Assembly (NCBI GenBank): GCA_934322085.1
Contig: CAKRGF010000038.1
Location: 1 to 23,245, forward strand
Direction: 5' to 3'
Length of the DNA stretch: 23,245 bases
DNA from: an uncultured Eubacterium sp.
Lineage (GTDB): Bacteria > Bacillota > Clostridia > Lachnospirales > Lachnospiraceae
In this document: positions 15,115-23,090 of the stretch, in pieces
How the letters are laid out: the number at the start of each line of letters is the position of its first letter
How positions within the stretch are numbered: the stretch's first letter is position 1
Notes under the pieces: model-generated
The model's database searches: none
Seen by the model: only the letters and a program-made list of their open reading frames with translations
What the model was told of the DNA's origin: nothing
Made by a program: the position numbers and the translations under genes

Positions 15115-15978
15115 ATGGATTCGATTTGGATAAATGCGCCGGCAAAAATTAATATTGGGCTGGATGTCATTAGACGCCGTGAAGATGGCTACCATGAAGT
15201 AAAAATGATTATGCAGAGCATCCGCCTGTTTGACCGGCTGACACTCACAAAGACAAAAGAGCCGGGGATTAAATTGACAACAAACCTTTCCTATCTTCCG
15301 GTAAATGAAGATAATCTTGTCTATCAAAGTGCCAAACGCCTGATGGACGAATTCCATTTGGAGGGCGGACTTGATATCAAGCTTGACAAGCGGATTCCGG
15401 TTGCCGCCGGTATGGCAGGGGGAAGTACCGATGCCGCATCGTGTATGCTTGCCATCAATGACTTATACGAACTGGGACTTAGCAAACGAAACCTGATGAA
15501 GCGAGGTGTGAAATTGGGCGCAGATATTCCTTACTGCATTTTAAAAGGAACCGCTCTTTCCGAAGGAATCGGTGAAAAATTATCAACCATTCCGGCGATG
15601 CCTTCCTGCTATATTTTAATTGCCAAACCAAACATCCACGTTTCCACAAAATGGGTGTATACCAATCTTGTACTGGATGAGCACACAAATCATCCGGATA
15701 TTGATGGCATGTTAGCTTCGATGAAAAAGCGCGACCTTCTTTCACTGAGTAATCAGATTGGAAATGTTTTGGAGTCCGTAACGATTCCCGCCTATCCACA
15801 GATTGCCGCCATCAAAGATTGTATGCTGCAAAATGGCGCACTCGGTTCTTTAATGAGCGGAAGCGGACCAACGGTATTTGGTATTTTTGATGATAAAGAC
15901 AAAGCAATGGCTGCCAAGGAGAAATGCCGTGAACTCCCTTACCGGTGTTTTGTCTTTGTGACGGATTTGTACCGATAA
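15115..15978 (+). CDS. ispE: 4-(cytidine 5'-diphospho)-2-C-methyl-D-erythritol kinase
   Basis: The 287-aa cytoplasmic GHMP kinase carries out the ATP-dependent 2-phosphorylation step of the MEP isoprenoid pathway. The N-terminal A-P-A-K-I-N-I-G-L (8-16), the glycine-rich ATP loop around P95-V-A-A-G-M-A-G-G-S-T-D106, and the C-terminal M-S-G-S-G-P-T-V-F-G motif are all present. AAGGGAG lies 7 bases before the ATG at 15115. An overlapping out-of-frame ATG at 15110 has a poorer fit. No terminator is visible before the sigma-28-type promoter that follows. Confidence 0.95.
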   Translation: MDSIWINAPAKINIGLDVIRRREDGYHEVKMIMQSIRLFDRLTLTKTKEPGIKLTTNLSYLPVNEDNLVYQSAKRLMDEFHLEGGLDIKLDKRIPVAAGMAGGSTDAASCMLAINDLYELGLSKRNLMKRGVKLGADIPYCILKGTALSEGIGEKLSTIPAMPSCYILIAKPNIHVSTKWVYTNLVLDEHTNHPDIDGMLASMKKRDLLSLSNQIGNVLESVTIPAYPQIAAIKDCMLQNGALGSLMSGSGPTVFGIFDDKDKAMAAKEKCRELPYRCFVFVTDLYR

Positions 15979-15992
15979 TTTTTAGCATACAC

Positions 15993-16020
15993 TAAACTAT
16001 TCTCTGTAATCTGCCGATAT
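15993..16020 (+). promoter_or_regulatory. Sigma-28 (FliA/SigD)-type flagellar promoter
   Basis: TAAA at 15993-15996 and GCCGATAT at 16013-16020 are separated by 16 bases. This matches the sigma-D/sigma-28 consensus (TAAA, 14-16 bases, GCCGATAA/T) without mismatch. It points at the gene starting at 16077, and no sigma-70 boxes as good are seen there. Confidence 0.8.
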
Positions 16021-16076
16021 GTAAAGTAGAGAACATAGAATGCAGCGTGCCACAGGCACAGAAAGGATGGAACCTT

Positions 16077-16658
16077 ATGAGTGTAAATGGAATTACAAGT
16101 GCAAACAGTTCTTATACGACGCCACAGACAACAGCAAAAACAAAAGCTTCCCAGACAACAAATACTGCGGATGCAAAAGACATTGGTGTTGTATATGAAA
16201 CTTCAAGCAAAACAGATGACAAATCAAACAAGATAAAAGATTATTCTTCTGTTGTTGCCACCATGAAAAAAGAATTGTCAACGAAAAATGAACAACTTCA
16301 GAATCTGGTAACAAAACTTCTTGGCAAACAGGCAGGAAAGTATACCAAACTTGCTGATTTGTTCAAAGACATTCAGGCAGACCCTGCTACCATTGAACAA
16401 GCACAGAAAGATATTGCTGACGATGGTTACTGGGGTGTTGAACAGACGAGTGATCGTCTCGTTTCCATGGCTCAGGCATTGAGCGGTGGAGATACATCCA
16501 AGGCAGATACTTTGATTGCCGCCATCAAAAAAGGATTTGATGAAGCAACCGAAGCATGGGGCGATAAACTCCCTGACATTTGTCAGAAGACAATTGATGC
16601 TGCCGTTAAAAAAATGGAAGCATGGCGCGATGGCACAACTTCCGAAGCAGATGCATAA
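16077..16658 (+). CDS. Uncharacterised protein behind a flagellar-type promoter
   Basis: The 193-aa protein lacks a signal peptide and membrane segment. Residues 1-50 are Ser/Thr/Lys-rich, low in complexity and probably disordered, starting M-S-V-N-G-I-T. A predicted helical region follows (55-100). A C-terminal domain (about 105-183) contains G-Y-W-G-V-E-Q-T-S-D-R (117-127) and W-G-D-K-L-P-D-I (161-168). I recall similar C-terminal segments in uncharacterised proteins of other flagellated bacteria (some labelled DUF5610 or hydrogenase-4 component G), but cannot confirm it here. The leaderless Ser/Thr-rich N-terminus would suit export by the flagellar apparatus. The ATG at 16077 follows AAAGGATGG; the longer frame from 16047 has no ribosome site. 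Confidence 0.75.
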   Translation: MSVNGITSANSSYTTPQTTAKTKASQTTNTADAKDIGVVYETSSKTDDKSNKIKDYSSVVATMKKELSTKNEQLQNLVTKLLGKQAGKYTKLADLFKDIQADPATIEQAQKDIADDGYWGVEQTSDRLVSMAQALSGGDTSKADTLIAAIKKGFDEATEAWGDKLPDICQKTIDAAVKKMEAWRDGTTSEADA

Positions 16659-16686
16659 AAAACCGATATCTTTGATATCTTATGAT

Positions 16687-16762
16687 AAGAAGCACTCACC
16701 AATTCGTCCGCCGGATGCAGAGCATACCGGACAATACGAGCTGATGGGTGCTTCTTTCTTTT
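16687..16762. terminator. Hairpin terminator between convergent genes
   Basis: AAGAAGCAC (16687-16695) pairs with GTGCTTCTT (16748-16756), with further imperfect pairing inward and a small TCCG/CGGA inner stem. The right arm continues into a T-rich run to 16762. It lies between the 193-aa gene and the sipL stop codon, and the A-rich left arm makes it plausible for both strands. Confidence 0.65.
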
Positions 16763-18311
16763 AAGATACTTCTTTTAGAATTAAAATCATATCGCCTGTT
16801 TGTACCTGTTCGGTTTCTTTTTGGTTGACTTCCATAATCGCTTCGACGGTAGTAAAAAACTTTTTCGCAATATCCCAGAGCGTTTCTTTTTCCTGTACCA
16901 CGTAGCCGACCATACCGGGCGCACTGCGGAAGGCATCCCAGTCCACTTCCTCACTTTCATATCCGGAAACAATTGGTTCTTCCATCCGGTCAAATACAAG
17001 TAAATCCAGTGCGGCAACCGCCTTAATTTCAATCTCTTTTTCCCCGGTGAGAGAAGCGCTTACCTGCTCTAACATACCATGGAGATTGATATGGCTGTTG
17101 TTCGTAAGACCGTTTGCCTCTAACAGCTGCTCAAACGGAATCGTACCCTTTGCCGTCGCAAGCGGAACCCTTTCATCCCCGGTCTGGTATAACACACTTA
17201 CCAAAAGCGCCCCTCTTACCAAAAGTCCTTCTTCTTTCTGTTCTTTGTGGTCAATAAACAGAGAACCGCTTACATTCCAAATTTGCAGCGGCGCAAATTC
17301 ACCCGCTGTTACTTTACCGGTAAACCGGCACTTGCTTTTATTATGAATTTTCAAATTTTCAAAATAGGATGGCTCATAAACCGGTTTGCAGTTTTCTTTT
17401 AACGAGTAAAAATCCGTGAGAAGGTCAATTTTTTCCTGACCGTACACTTTCATATCAAACGCCAATACAACTTCAACTTCCAGCACACGGAATTCGCCAT
17501 CTTCATCTTCTTTCACACCTAAATCCCTGCTGTGAATGGAGGCTGTCACCTGTTCTACCATGTCCGCATTGCAGCCGTGGCAGTCAATGTGCCCCTCAAT
17601 TGGCAGTGTATTCTCAAAATAATTAATGGATGGATTTTCCCCCTCTCCCAGATAAATGACGAAAACATTTGCCTGCCCTTCGACAAGAAGTTTTTCTTCT
17701 TCCATCCTTGTATTTAATTCCCCAATGCACACATCTGAATACAAAATCCGCTGCATTGCATCTTTTGTTCCGGGAATTTTCCACTCATCCCGTACCCGCA
17801 GCGTATCTTTTTTACTAAAAACCAGATAGGAAACTTCTGCCGTTCTTTTTTTCGTGTAGATATCCTCTCCGCCCTCAATGTCAATGGCTCCCTCACCATC
17901 GCAAACGCTTCCTGCCGTCACATTAAGTACAACAATTGCTTTCATTCCTAATTTTCTGGAATTAATTAACTCACTTTTTAAGTCGCCAATCTCTGCCTGC
18001 ACCGAAATTTCATCCTCGGCTTTTGCCTGTGGCAGCGAAATGGTTTCTTCAAAAGGAATTGTCCCTGTCATCTCACTCACCGGAATATCCCCATCCGATG
18101 CATATAAAATCTGGAAATGCAAAAGTCCTTTCACACTTGCCTTTCCCTCCATCATATGAACTTCCTCTATCTGTACCTCTCCCTGTTCTTTCATAATCTG
18201 TAACGCATCCGGTCTGGCATCCGGCACATTGAAATCGCGGTCAAGTGTAAGCTGCTTAACTTCCCTGCCGTTACACCGGTTCATATGAACTCGCTTTGTA
18301 ATCAGGTTCAA
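16761..18311 (-). CDS. sipL: SipL-like spore coat morphogenetic protein (DUF3794/SPOCS plus LysM)
   Basis: The 516-aa protein has repeated SPOCS/DUF3794 units (a first one ends near residue 140, others at about 160-300 and 320-460) and a C-terminal LysM (about 467-513, with Y-V-V-Q-E-K-E-T-L-W-D-I-A). This is the layout of Clostridioides difficile SipL, which binds SpoIVA and localises the coat around the forespore. I set the start at the TTG at 18311 because AAGGAGG lies 7 bases upstream, and the next residues (N-L-I-T-K-R-V-H-M-N-R) match the usual beginning of the family. The longer frame to 18398 has no such support. Gene order with veg just upstream suggests shared or read-through transcription. 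Confidence 0.85.
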   Translation of the reverse strand: MNLITKRVHMNRCNGREVKQLTLDRDFNVPDARPDALQIMKEQGEVQIEEVHMMEGKASVKGLLHFQILYASDGDIPVSEMTGTIPFEETISLPQAKAEDEISVQAEIGDLKSELINSRKLGMKAIVVLNVTAGSVCDGEGAIDIEGGEDIYTKKRTAEVSYLVFSKKDTLRVRDEWKIPGTKDAMQRILYSDVCIGELNTRMEEEKLLVEGQANVFVIYLGEGENPSINYFENTLPIEGHIDCHGCNADMVEQVTASIHSRDLGVKEDEDGEFRVLEVEVVLAFDMKVYGQEKIDLLTDFYSLKENCKPVYEPSYFENLKIHNKSKCRFTGKVTAGEFAPLQIWNVSGSLFIDHKEQKEEGLLVRGALLVSVLYQTGDERVPLATAKGTIPFEQLLEANGLTNNSHINLHGMLEQVSASLTGEKEIEIKAVAALDLLVFDRMEEPIVSGYESEEVDWDAFRSAPGMVGYVVQEKETLWDIAKKFFTTVEAIMEVNQKETEQVQTGDMILILKEVS

Positions 18312-18324
18312 TCGTTTGGCCTCC

Positions 18325-18368
18325 TTGTTTCGTAGTTGTCTCTTACAATATATATTCCAACGAAACAA
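18325..18368 (-). promoter_or_regulatory. Inverted repeat in the sipL leader next to its ribosome site
   Basis: On the minus strand TTGTTTCGT (18368-18360) is complementary to ACGAAACAA (18333-18325). The second arm runs directly into the AAGGAGG ribosome site. The first arm overlaps the T-run of the veg terminator. A role in translation control is possible but not shown. Confidence 0.4.
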
Positions 18369-18408
18369 AAAAAGAACTAATAAACCGGATTTCTCCATTT
18401 ATTAGTTC
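18367..18408 (-). terminator. Intrinsic terminator after veg
   Basis: On the minus strand GAACTAATAAA (18408-18398) pairs perfectly with TTTATTAGTTC (18384-18374) and is followed by seven Ts (18373-18367). It ends 8 bases after the veg stop codon. Confidence 0.9.
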
Positions 18409-18416
18409 CCTCTCTA

Positions 18417-18656
18417 CTAGCACAGAGTTAATTGTACGTCCTTTGTAATGACATCCGTATAACTGTATGATACCGTTTGGTAACTATTCTCTTCTGCGTT
18501 TTTCACCTGCACAAGAAAGATGCAGGGATATGTTTCCGTAATCACACCTTCAGTTACATCATATTTGTGTCTTCCCAGATTACTCCGAACCTTTACTTTA
18601 CTTCCTACATGCTCTGCTACGGCACGCCGGACACTGCCAACACTGGCTCTTACCAT
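18417..18656 (-). CDS. veg: Veg family protein
   Basis: The 79-aa protein matches Veg: N-terminal V-R-x-x-V-G-S-V-R-R, G-x-K-V-K-V-R-S-N-L-G-R-x-K, then a small beta-barrel-like C-terminus. In Bacillus subtilis, Veg is abundant and has been linked to biofilm matrix control through SinR and to spore outgrowth, though its mechanism is unsettled. The ATG at 18656 follows GGAGGG. In Bacillus veg sits near ispE, which also lies a few genes away here. It has the best promoter in the window and a clean terminator. Confidence 0.9.
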   Translation of the reverse strand: MVRASVGSVRRAVAEHVGSKVKVRSNLGRHKYDVTEGVITETYPCIFLVQVKNAEENSYQTVSYSYTDVITKDVQLTLC

Positions 18657-18703
18657 AAGATATCCCTCCGTTCTTAAAACACGATATATAGCATACGCAT
18701 ATG

Positions 18704-18732
18704 AGTATACCACATTTTATTGTGGTTGTCAA
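18704..18732 (-). promoter_or_regulatory. Strong sigma-70-type veg promoter with inverted-repeat spacer
   Basis: On the minus strand TTGACA (18732-18727) and TATACT (18709-18704) are 17 bases apart. An inverted repeat ACCACA/TGTGGT (18709-18714 and 18721-18726) almost fills the spacer and might bind a regulator. Confidence 0.85.
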
Positions 18733-18781
18733 TTTATGGTATCCTCGTCATCACATACCGTCCTTACTATCTTATGCAGTT

Positions 18782-19975
18782 TTAAGCCATTTTATTCATA
18801 ATTTCATTCAAAATCTCGTAAGAAACCTCATCCTTTGTCTGAATTGGAAGCTCTTTTGCCCCCTCTTTTGTAATCAAAGTAACGACATTTGTATCCGTTC
18901 CAAATCCGGCACCGGCAACTTTCAGATTGTTCGCCACAATCATATCGGCGTGTTTCTTCTCTAATTTCTTTTTCGAGTTTTCTAACATGTTTTCGGTTTC
19001 CATGGAAAAGCCACACAAAAACTGCCCTTTTTCCTTGTGTTCACCAAGCCATGATAAAATATCCGTTGTCCGCTTCAGCGCAATCGACGCTTCGCCCTCT
19101 TTCTTTTTCGTCTTTTCTGTATTTACCGTAACCGGCGTATAATCGGCAACAGCTGCTGCCTTGATGATAATATCCTGCTCTCTGGCACGTGTTTTCACTG
19201 CCTCAAACATACCCGCTGCGCTCTCAACCGGCACAACATCCACATGAAGCGGCACCGGCAGTTCACACGGACCGCTCACCAGTGTAACCTTGGCTCCACG
19301 TCTTGCTGCCGTTTTGGCAAGCGCATATCCCATCTTTCCGGTCGAATGATTCGTCAAATAACGCACCGGGTCAATCGCCTCTCTCGTCGGTCCGGCTGTA
19401 ATTAAAACCCGTTTTCCTTCCATATCATGTTCATACTGGATTTCCTGTAAAATGTGGGAAAGCAGCACTTCCTCTGAAGGCCTTTTCCCCTTTCCGACTG
19501 CTTTGCACGCAAGAAGTCCGGTTGCCGGTTCAATAACCTCTATTCCGAAATCTCTCAATTTTTGAAGATTTGCCTGCGTAATCGGATTCTCATACATATT
19601 GGTGTTCATCGCCGGTGCCACCAATTTTTTACAACGGCACGCAAGAAGCGTTGTACTGAGCATATCATCTGCAATTCCATTGGCCATTTTCGCAATAATA
19701 TTCGCACTTGCCGGCGCAACTAAAACCAAATCCGCTTTGTTGCCAAGCGAAACATGCTCAATATTATAGTTAAAGTTTCTATCAAACGTATCGACTAAGC
19801 ATTTGTGATTCGTCAGCGTCTCAAACGTAATCGGATTGATAAAATTGGCTGCATTTTGTGTCATCAAAACATGTACGTCGGCGTGAAGTTTTGTCAGCAT
19901 ACTCGTCAGATTTGCAATTTTGTATGCGGCAATACTGCCTGTCACACCAAGCACAATGGTTTTTCCCTGTAACAT
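18782..19975 (-). CDS. coaBC: Bifunctional phosphopantothenoylcysteine decarboxylase/phosphopantothenate-cysteine ligase
   Basis: The 397-aa protein carries out two steps of CoA synthesis, joining cysteine to phosphopantothenate and decarboxylating the product. The N-terminal CoaC flavoprotein half shows G-V-T-G-S-I-A-A-Y-K (about 10-19) and P-A-M-N-T-N-M-Y (about 117-124). The C-terminal CoaB half starts near 190, with I-T-A-G-P-T-R-E-A-I-D-P-V-R-Y-L-T-N. I placed the start at the ATG at 19975, just after AAGGGGGA. Upstream codons in the same frame overlap panD and lack the family signature. It is the last gene of the pan operon, 13 bases after panD. I see no clear terminator before veg. Confidence 0.95.
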   Translation of the reverse strand: MLQGKTIVLGVTGSIAAYKIANLTSMLTKLHADVHVLMTQNAANFINPITFETLTNHKCLVDTFDRNFNYNIEHVSLGNKADLVLVAPASANIIAKMANGIADDMLSTTLLACRCKKLVAPAMNTNMYENPITQANLQKLRDFGIEVIEPATGLLACKAVGKGKRPSEEVLLSHILQEIQYEHDMEGKRVLITAGPTREAIDPVRYLTNHSTGKMGYALAKTAARRGAKVTLVSGPCELPVPLHVDVVPVESAAGMFEAVKTRAREQDIIIKAAAVADYTPVTVNTEKTKKKEGEASIALKRTTDILSWLGEHKEKGQFLCGFSMETENMLENSKKKLEKKHADMIVANNLKVAGAGFGTDTNVVTLITKEGAKELPIQTKDEVSYEILNEIMNKMA

Positions 19976-19988
19976 AAAATCCCCCTTC

Positions 19989-20375
19989 TTAGTCAGACAA
20001 CTGACCATGTTTTTCATAAGAAGATACACGTTTAATCTGGTTTTTGTCATCCACGAAAACGACTTTTGGCTTATGGCTGAATGCTTCTTCCGGCGTCAAA
20101 TCACAATAACTCATAATAATAATGTGGTCTTCTACCTGAACCATTCTAGCTGCTGCCCCATTTAAGCAAATCATACCGCTTCCCGGCTCTCCGGCAATCG
20201 TGTAAGTCTCAAAACGGCTTCCATTTTCTACATCGACAATCTGCACTTTTTCATATTCATAAATGCCGGCCGCCTCCATTAAAACCGGGTCAACCGTAAT
20301 ACTGCCAACATAATTTAATTCTGCCTGAACCACTTTGGCACGGTGTATTTTCCCTTTTAACATCTGAATTGTCAT
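19989..20375 (-). CDS. panD: Aspartate 1-decarboxylase
   Basis: The 128-aa proenzyme makes beta-alanine for pantothenate. The self-cleavage site is Gly24-Ser25 in V-G-S-I-T, the position known from the family, giving a pyruvoyl enzyme. K9-I-H-R (9-12) and the N-G-A-A-A-R segment (about 71-76) fit too. GGAGGATAAG precedes the ATG. It lies 18 bases after panC. Confidence 0.95.
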   Translation of the reverse strand: MTIQMLKGKIHRAKVVQAELNYVGSITVDPVLMEAAGIYEYEKVQIVDVENGSRFETYTIAGEPGSGMICLNGAAARMVQVEDHIIIMSYCDLTPEEAFSHKPKVVFVDDKNQIKRVSSYEKHGQLSD

Positions 20376-20393
20376 GACGCTTATCCTCCAATC

Positions 20394-21239
20394 TTATGAT
20401 TCGTAAATAAAGTTATCAATAAGTCTTGTTTTTCCAATATAAACAGCTACGGCAGCCAAAATGGAACCGTCAATTGTTTCTATCGTTTCAATATTATCAA
20501 AGTTTACAATTTCCACATAATCAATTTTGGCAAGCGGCTCCGACTCAATGATTTCCGTAATTGCCTGTTTCACGGTGGCAGCATTTTTTTCGCCGGCTTT
20601 CACTAATTCCTCACCACGAAGTAATCCTTTATGAAGAATAACAGCGGCTTTTCTCTCCTCCTTTGAGAGATAAGTGTTTCTTGAACTTTTTGCAAGGCCG
20701 TCATCTTCACGGACAATCGGGCAGCCAATGACTTCGAGATTAAAATTCAAATCTCTTACCATACGGCGGATGACTGCTAACTGCTGTGCATCCTTCTGTC
20801 CAAAGTAAGCGCGGTCCGGCTCTACAATGTTAAATAATTTTCCAACTACTGTGCAGACACCACGGAAATGTGTCGGTCTTGTTTTACCGCACAATCCCTT
20901 CGTAAGTCCATCCATATCAATGAAACTGCAAAAATCACTCTCATACATGTTTTCCGGTTCCGGATGGAAAATAAGATTTGCACCGGCATTTTCACAAAGC
21001 GCCGCATCTCTTTCCAAATCTCTCGGATAAGTTGCCAAATCTTCATTTGGTCCAAACTGAATCGGATTTACAAAAACGCTGACAACGACACGGTCATTCT
21101 GCTCAACTGCCTTGTCAATCAAACTTTTATGTCCCTCATGAAGATAACCCATCGTCGGAACAAGACCAACGGAAAGTCCTTCTTCTCTCCATTTCTTTAC
21201 CTGTTTTCTTACCTCTTCTACGGTTGATACAATCTGCAT
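20394..21239 (-). CDS. panC: Pantothenate synthetase
   Basis: The 281-aa cytoplasmic enzyme joins pantoate and beta-alanine using ATP. P28-T-M-G-Y-L-H34-E-G-H-K-S contains the HIGH-type adenylate motif, and a K-S-S-R-N-T-Y-L-S segment (about 184-192) matches the KMSKS-like loop. Its AGGAGG ribosome site overlaps the panB stop codon, so translation is probably coupled. Confidence 0.96.
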   Translation of the reverse strand: MQIVSTVEEVRKQVKKWREEGLSVGLVPTMGYLHEGHKSLIDKAVEQNDRVVVSVFVNPIQFGPNEDLATYPRDLERDAALCENAGANLIFHPEPENMYESDFCSFIDMDGLTKGLCGKTRPTHFRGVCTVVGKLFNIVEPDRAYFGQKDAQQLAVIRRMVRDLNFNLEVIGCPIVREDDGLAKSSRNTYLSKEERKAAVILHKGLLRGEELVKAGEKNAATVKQAITEIIESEPLAKIDYVEIVNFDNIETIETIDGSILAAVAVYIGKTRLIDNFIYES

Positions 21240-21251
21240 TTTTTCTTCCTC

Positions 21252-22079
21252 CTAGTACAACTTCTCAATAATGTCATCATCTATTTTGTATTCATGCTCA
21301 CTGGATGGGAAAGCACCGCTTTGGATTTCTTCCATATATTTCTGGAATGCTTCCTTCATCACTTCTCCGATGTTTGCATAACGTTTTACAAATTTTGGTG
21401 TAAAGTCAGAGAACATACCAAGCATATCCTGGTAAACAAGTACCTGGCCATCACAGCCATTTCCAGCACCGATTCCAATTGTTGGAATATCTAACTTCTC
21501 GGTCACAAGATTGGCAAGTTTACTTGGAATTCCCTCAAGTACAACCGCAAATGCACCGGCTTCCTGAACAGCAAGTGCGTCCGCAATTAATTTCTTTGCT
21601 GCCTTTTCCGTTTTACCCTGAACTTTAAATCCACCAAAAGCGTTAATCGACTGTGGTGTCAGTCCAAGATGTGCACAGACCGGAATTCCGGCACCCACAA
21701 TTGCCTGAATCTGTGGGCAGACTTCTTTTCCGCCTTCCAGTTTCACGGCTCCGGCACGTCCCTCTTTCATCAGTCGTCCGGCATTGACAACCGCATCATA
21801 AACGGATGTCTGATACGACATAAACGGCATGTCCACAACAACAAGTGCGTTTTTTGCACCTCTTGCTACGGCTGCTCCATGGTGAATCATATCTTCCATC
21901 GTCACTGAAATCGTATCCTCATAACCAAGAATTACATTTCCTAAGGAATCACCAACCAAAATTGTATTTACCCCGGCTTCGTCTTCCAGTTTTGCTGTTG
22001 AATAATCATATGCGGTCAGCATTGAAATTTTTTCCCCTTTTTCCTTCATCTGCTGAATCGTTACTACTGTGTTTTTCAT
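21252..22079 (-). CDS. panB: 3-methyl-2-oxobutanoate hydroxymethyltransferase
   Basis: The 275-aa enzyme makes ketopantoate from alpha-ketoisovalerate and methylene-tetrahydrofolate. The family pattern is complete: M-L-T-A-Y-D at 20-25, V-G-D-S-L-G (metal-binding Asp) at about 42-47, and G-I-G-A-G-N-G-C-D-G-Q-V-L-V near 198-211. The ATG directly follows the panG stop with no spacer, and its AGGAGG lies inside panG. Confidence 0.96.
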   Translation of the reverse strand: MKNTVVTIQQMKEKGEKISMLTAYDYSTAKLEDEAGVNTILVGDSLGNVILGYEDTISVTMEDMIHHGAAVARGAKNALVVVDMPFMSYQTSVYDAVVNAGRLMKEGRAGAVKLEGGKEVCPQIQAIVGAGIPVCAHLGLTPQSINAFGGFKVQGKTEKAAKKLIADALAVQEAGAFAVVLEGIPSKLANLVTEKLDIPTIGIGAGNGCDGQVLVYQDMLGMFSDFTPKFVKRYANIGEVMKEAFQKYMEEIQSGAFPSSEHEYKIDDDIIEKLY

Positions 22080-22946
22080 TTATTGTGTCCTCCTATTCCT
22101 GCACATATCATTTAATAACTGAATCATCGTTTGATAATCTCTCTCGGGATTTTTCCGTCTGGCAATCTCTAACACCGTTTCACCAAGTCTTAGATAAACT
22201 TCTTTTTCTGCCTCAGTCAACACGGATAAATGCTTTTTCACCGTTTCGGTATCGCCCCTCTCAATCGGACCGGTTAAGGCTTCTTCCGGCGATGAATGAA
22301 GCAGTGCTTTGATGTTATTTTGCACAAGCGGCGTTGTCAATTCCACCGCATCTTCCCTCGAAAATCCACAGTCCATAAGCATCTGAATGGACATCTCATA
22401 CAAGCCAATCATCAGATTGCTTATCATCGATGCCGATGCATGGTACCTTGTTTTCTTCGCCGATTCCATGACGCATACTTTATTTCCCGCTTTCCGGAAA
22501 ATATCTCCGACAACGGACAGGGCATGAGAATCCCCTTCGGCGGTAAATATTACATGATTCAATTGTTCATACGATGTGAATTTGCTGCTGAACGCATACA
22601 TAGGATGAAAGGACGCGGCAGATACTCCGTATTCCTCTCGATTTGAAAATAAATCGGATGATAATGAGCCACTAAAATGGCATACTATTTTATTTTGTAT
22701 TGATTCTTTTTTCAGTTCGTTCCACACACTTTCCAACGCACCATCCGGCGTGGTAAGAAAAAGAATCGTGCTCTCTGCCACTAGCTCGGCCAGAGAATCA
22801 TATGCTTTTGTGTTTGTAAAAGTCGCGGCCTCTTCCACGCTTTTTTTTGATTTACTACAGTACCCGGCAACCGAAAAACCATGCTCTTTCAGATATTTTC
22901 CAATCGAACAGCCAACCTTTCCGGCACCTATAATTCCTATCTTCAT
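22080..22946 (-). CDS. panG: DUF2520/Rossmann protein, probable ketopantoate reductase PanG
   Basis: The 288-aa protein has an N-terminal NAD(P)-binding fold with G7-A-G-K-V-G12 and a C-terminal DUF2520 helical domain (about 125-285, with A-S-F-H-P-M-Y-A-F near 130-138). DUF2520 proteins include PanG of Francisella, reported as an alternative to PanE for reducing ketopantoate to pantoate. The gene begins the panB-panC-panD-coaBC operon, which lacks any other reductase, so this is the obvious candidate for the missing step. It starts after a strong GGAGGTGAT ribosome site. The enzyme activity is inferred from family and context. Confidence 0.85.
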   Translation of the reverse strand: MKIGIIGAGKVGCSIGKYLKEHGFSVAGYCSKSKKSVEEAATFTNTKAYDSLAELVAESTILFLTTPDGALESVWNELKKESIQNKIVCHFSGSLSSDLFSNREEYGVSAASFHPMYAFSSKFTSYEQLNHVIFTAEGDSHALSVVGDIFRKAGNKVCVMESAKKTRYHASASMISNLMIGLYEMSIQMLMDCGFSREDAVELTTPLVQNNIKALLHSSPEEALTGPIERGDTETVKKHLSVLTEAEKEVYLRLGETVLEIARRKNPERDYQTMIQLLNDMCRNRRTQ

Positions 22947-23020
22947 GTCATCACCTCCGTAGTCCGTGACAACACATTATCACCTGATGCAGTTTCCTAT
23001 GAATACCGCTCATACGTGAC

Positions 23021-23049
23021 AGAATAGCACAAATTGAGGGTTTTGTAAA
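23021..23049 (-). promoter_or_regulatory. Probable sigma-70-type promoter of the pan operon
   Basis: On the minus strand TTTACA (23049-23044) and TATTCT (23026-23021) are 17 bases apart, 75 bases before the panG start. Two TTGACA sequences lie further upstream (23064-23054 region and 23075-23070) without good -10 partners. Confidence 0.55.
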
Positions 23050-23090
23050 GTGAGTATTTGTCAAGGTTTGTGTCAAGTGTTCGTTGGTAC

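Noticed and set aside
16664..16680. Two GATATC palindromes as a regulatory site
   Set aside because: Short, AT-rich and located after a stop codon before a terminator. Nothing suggests a function.
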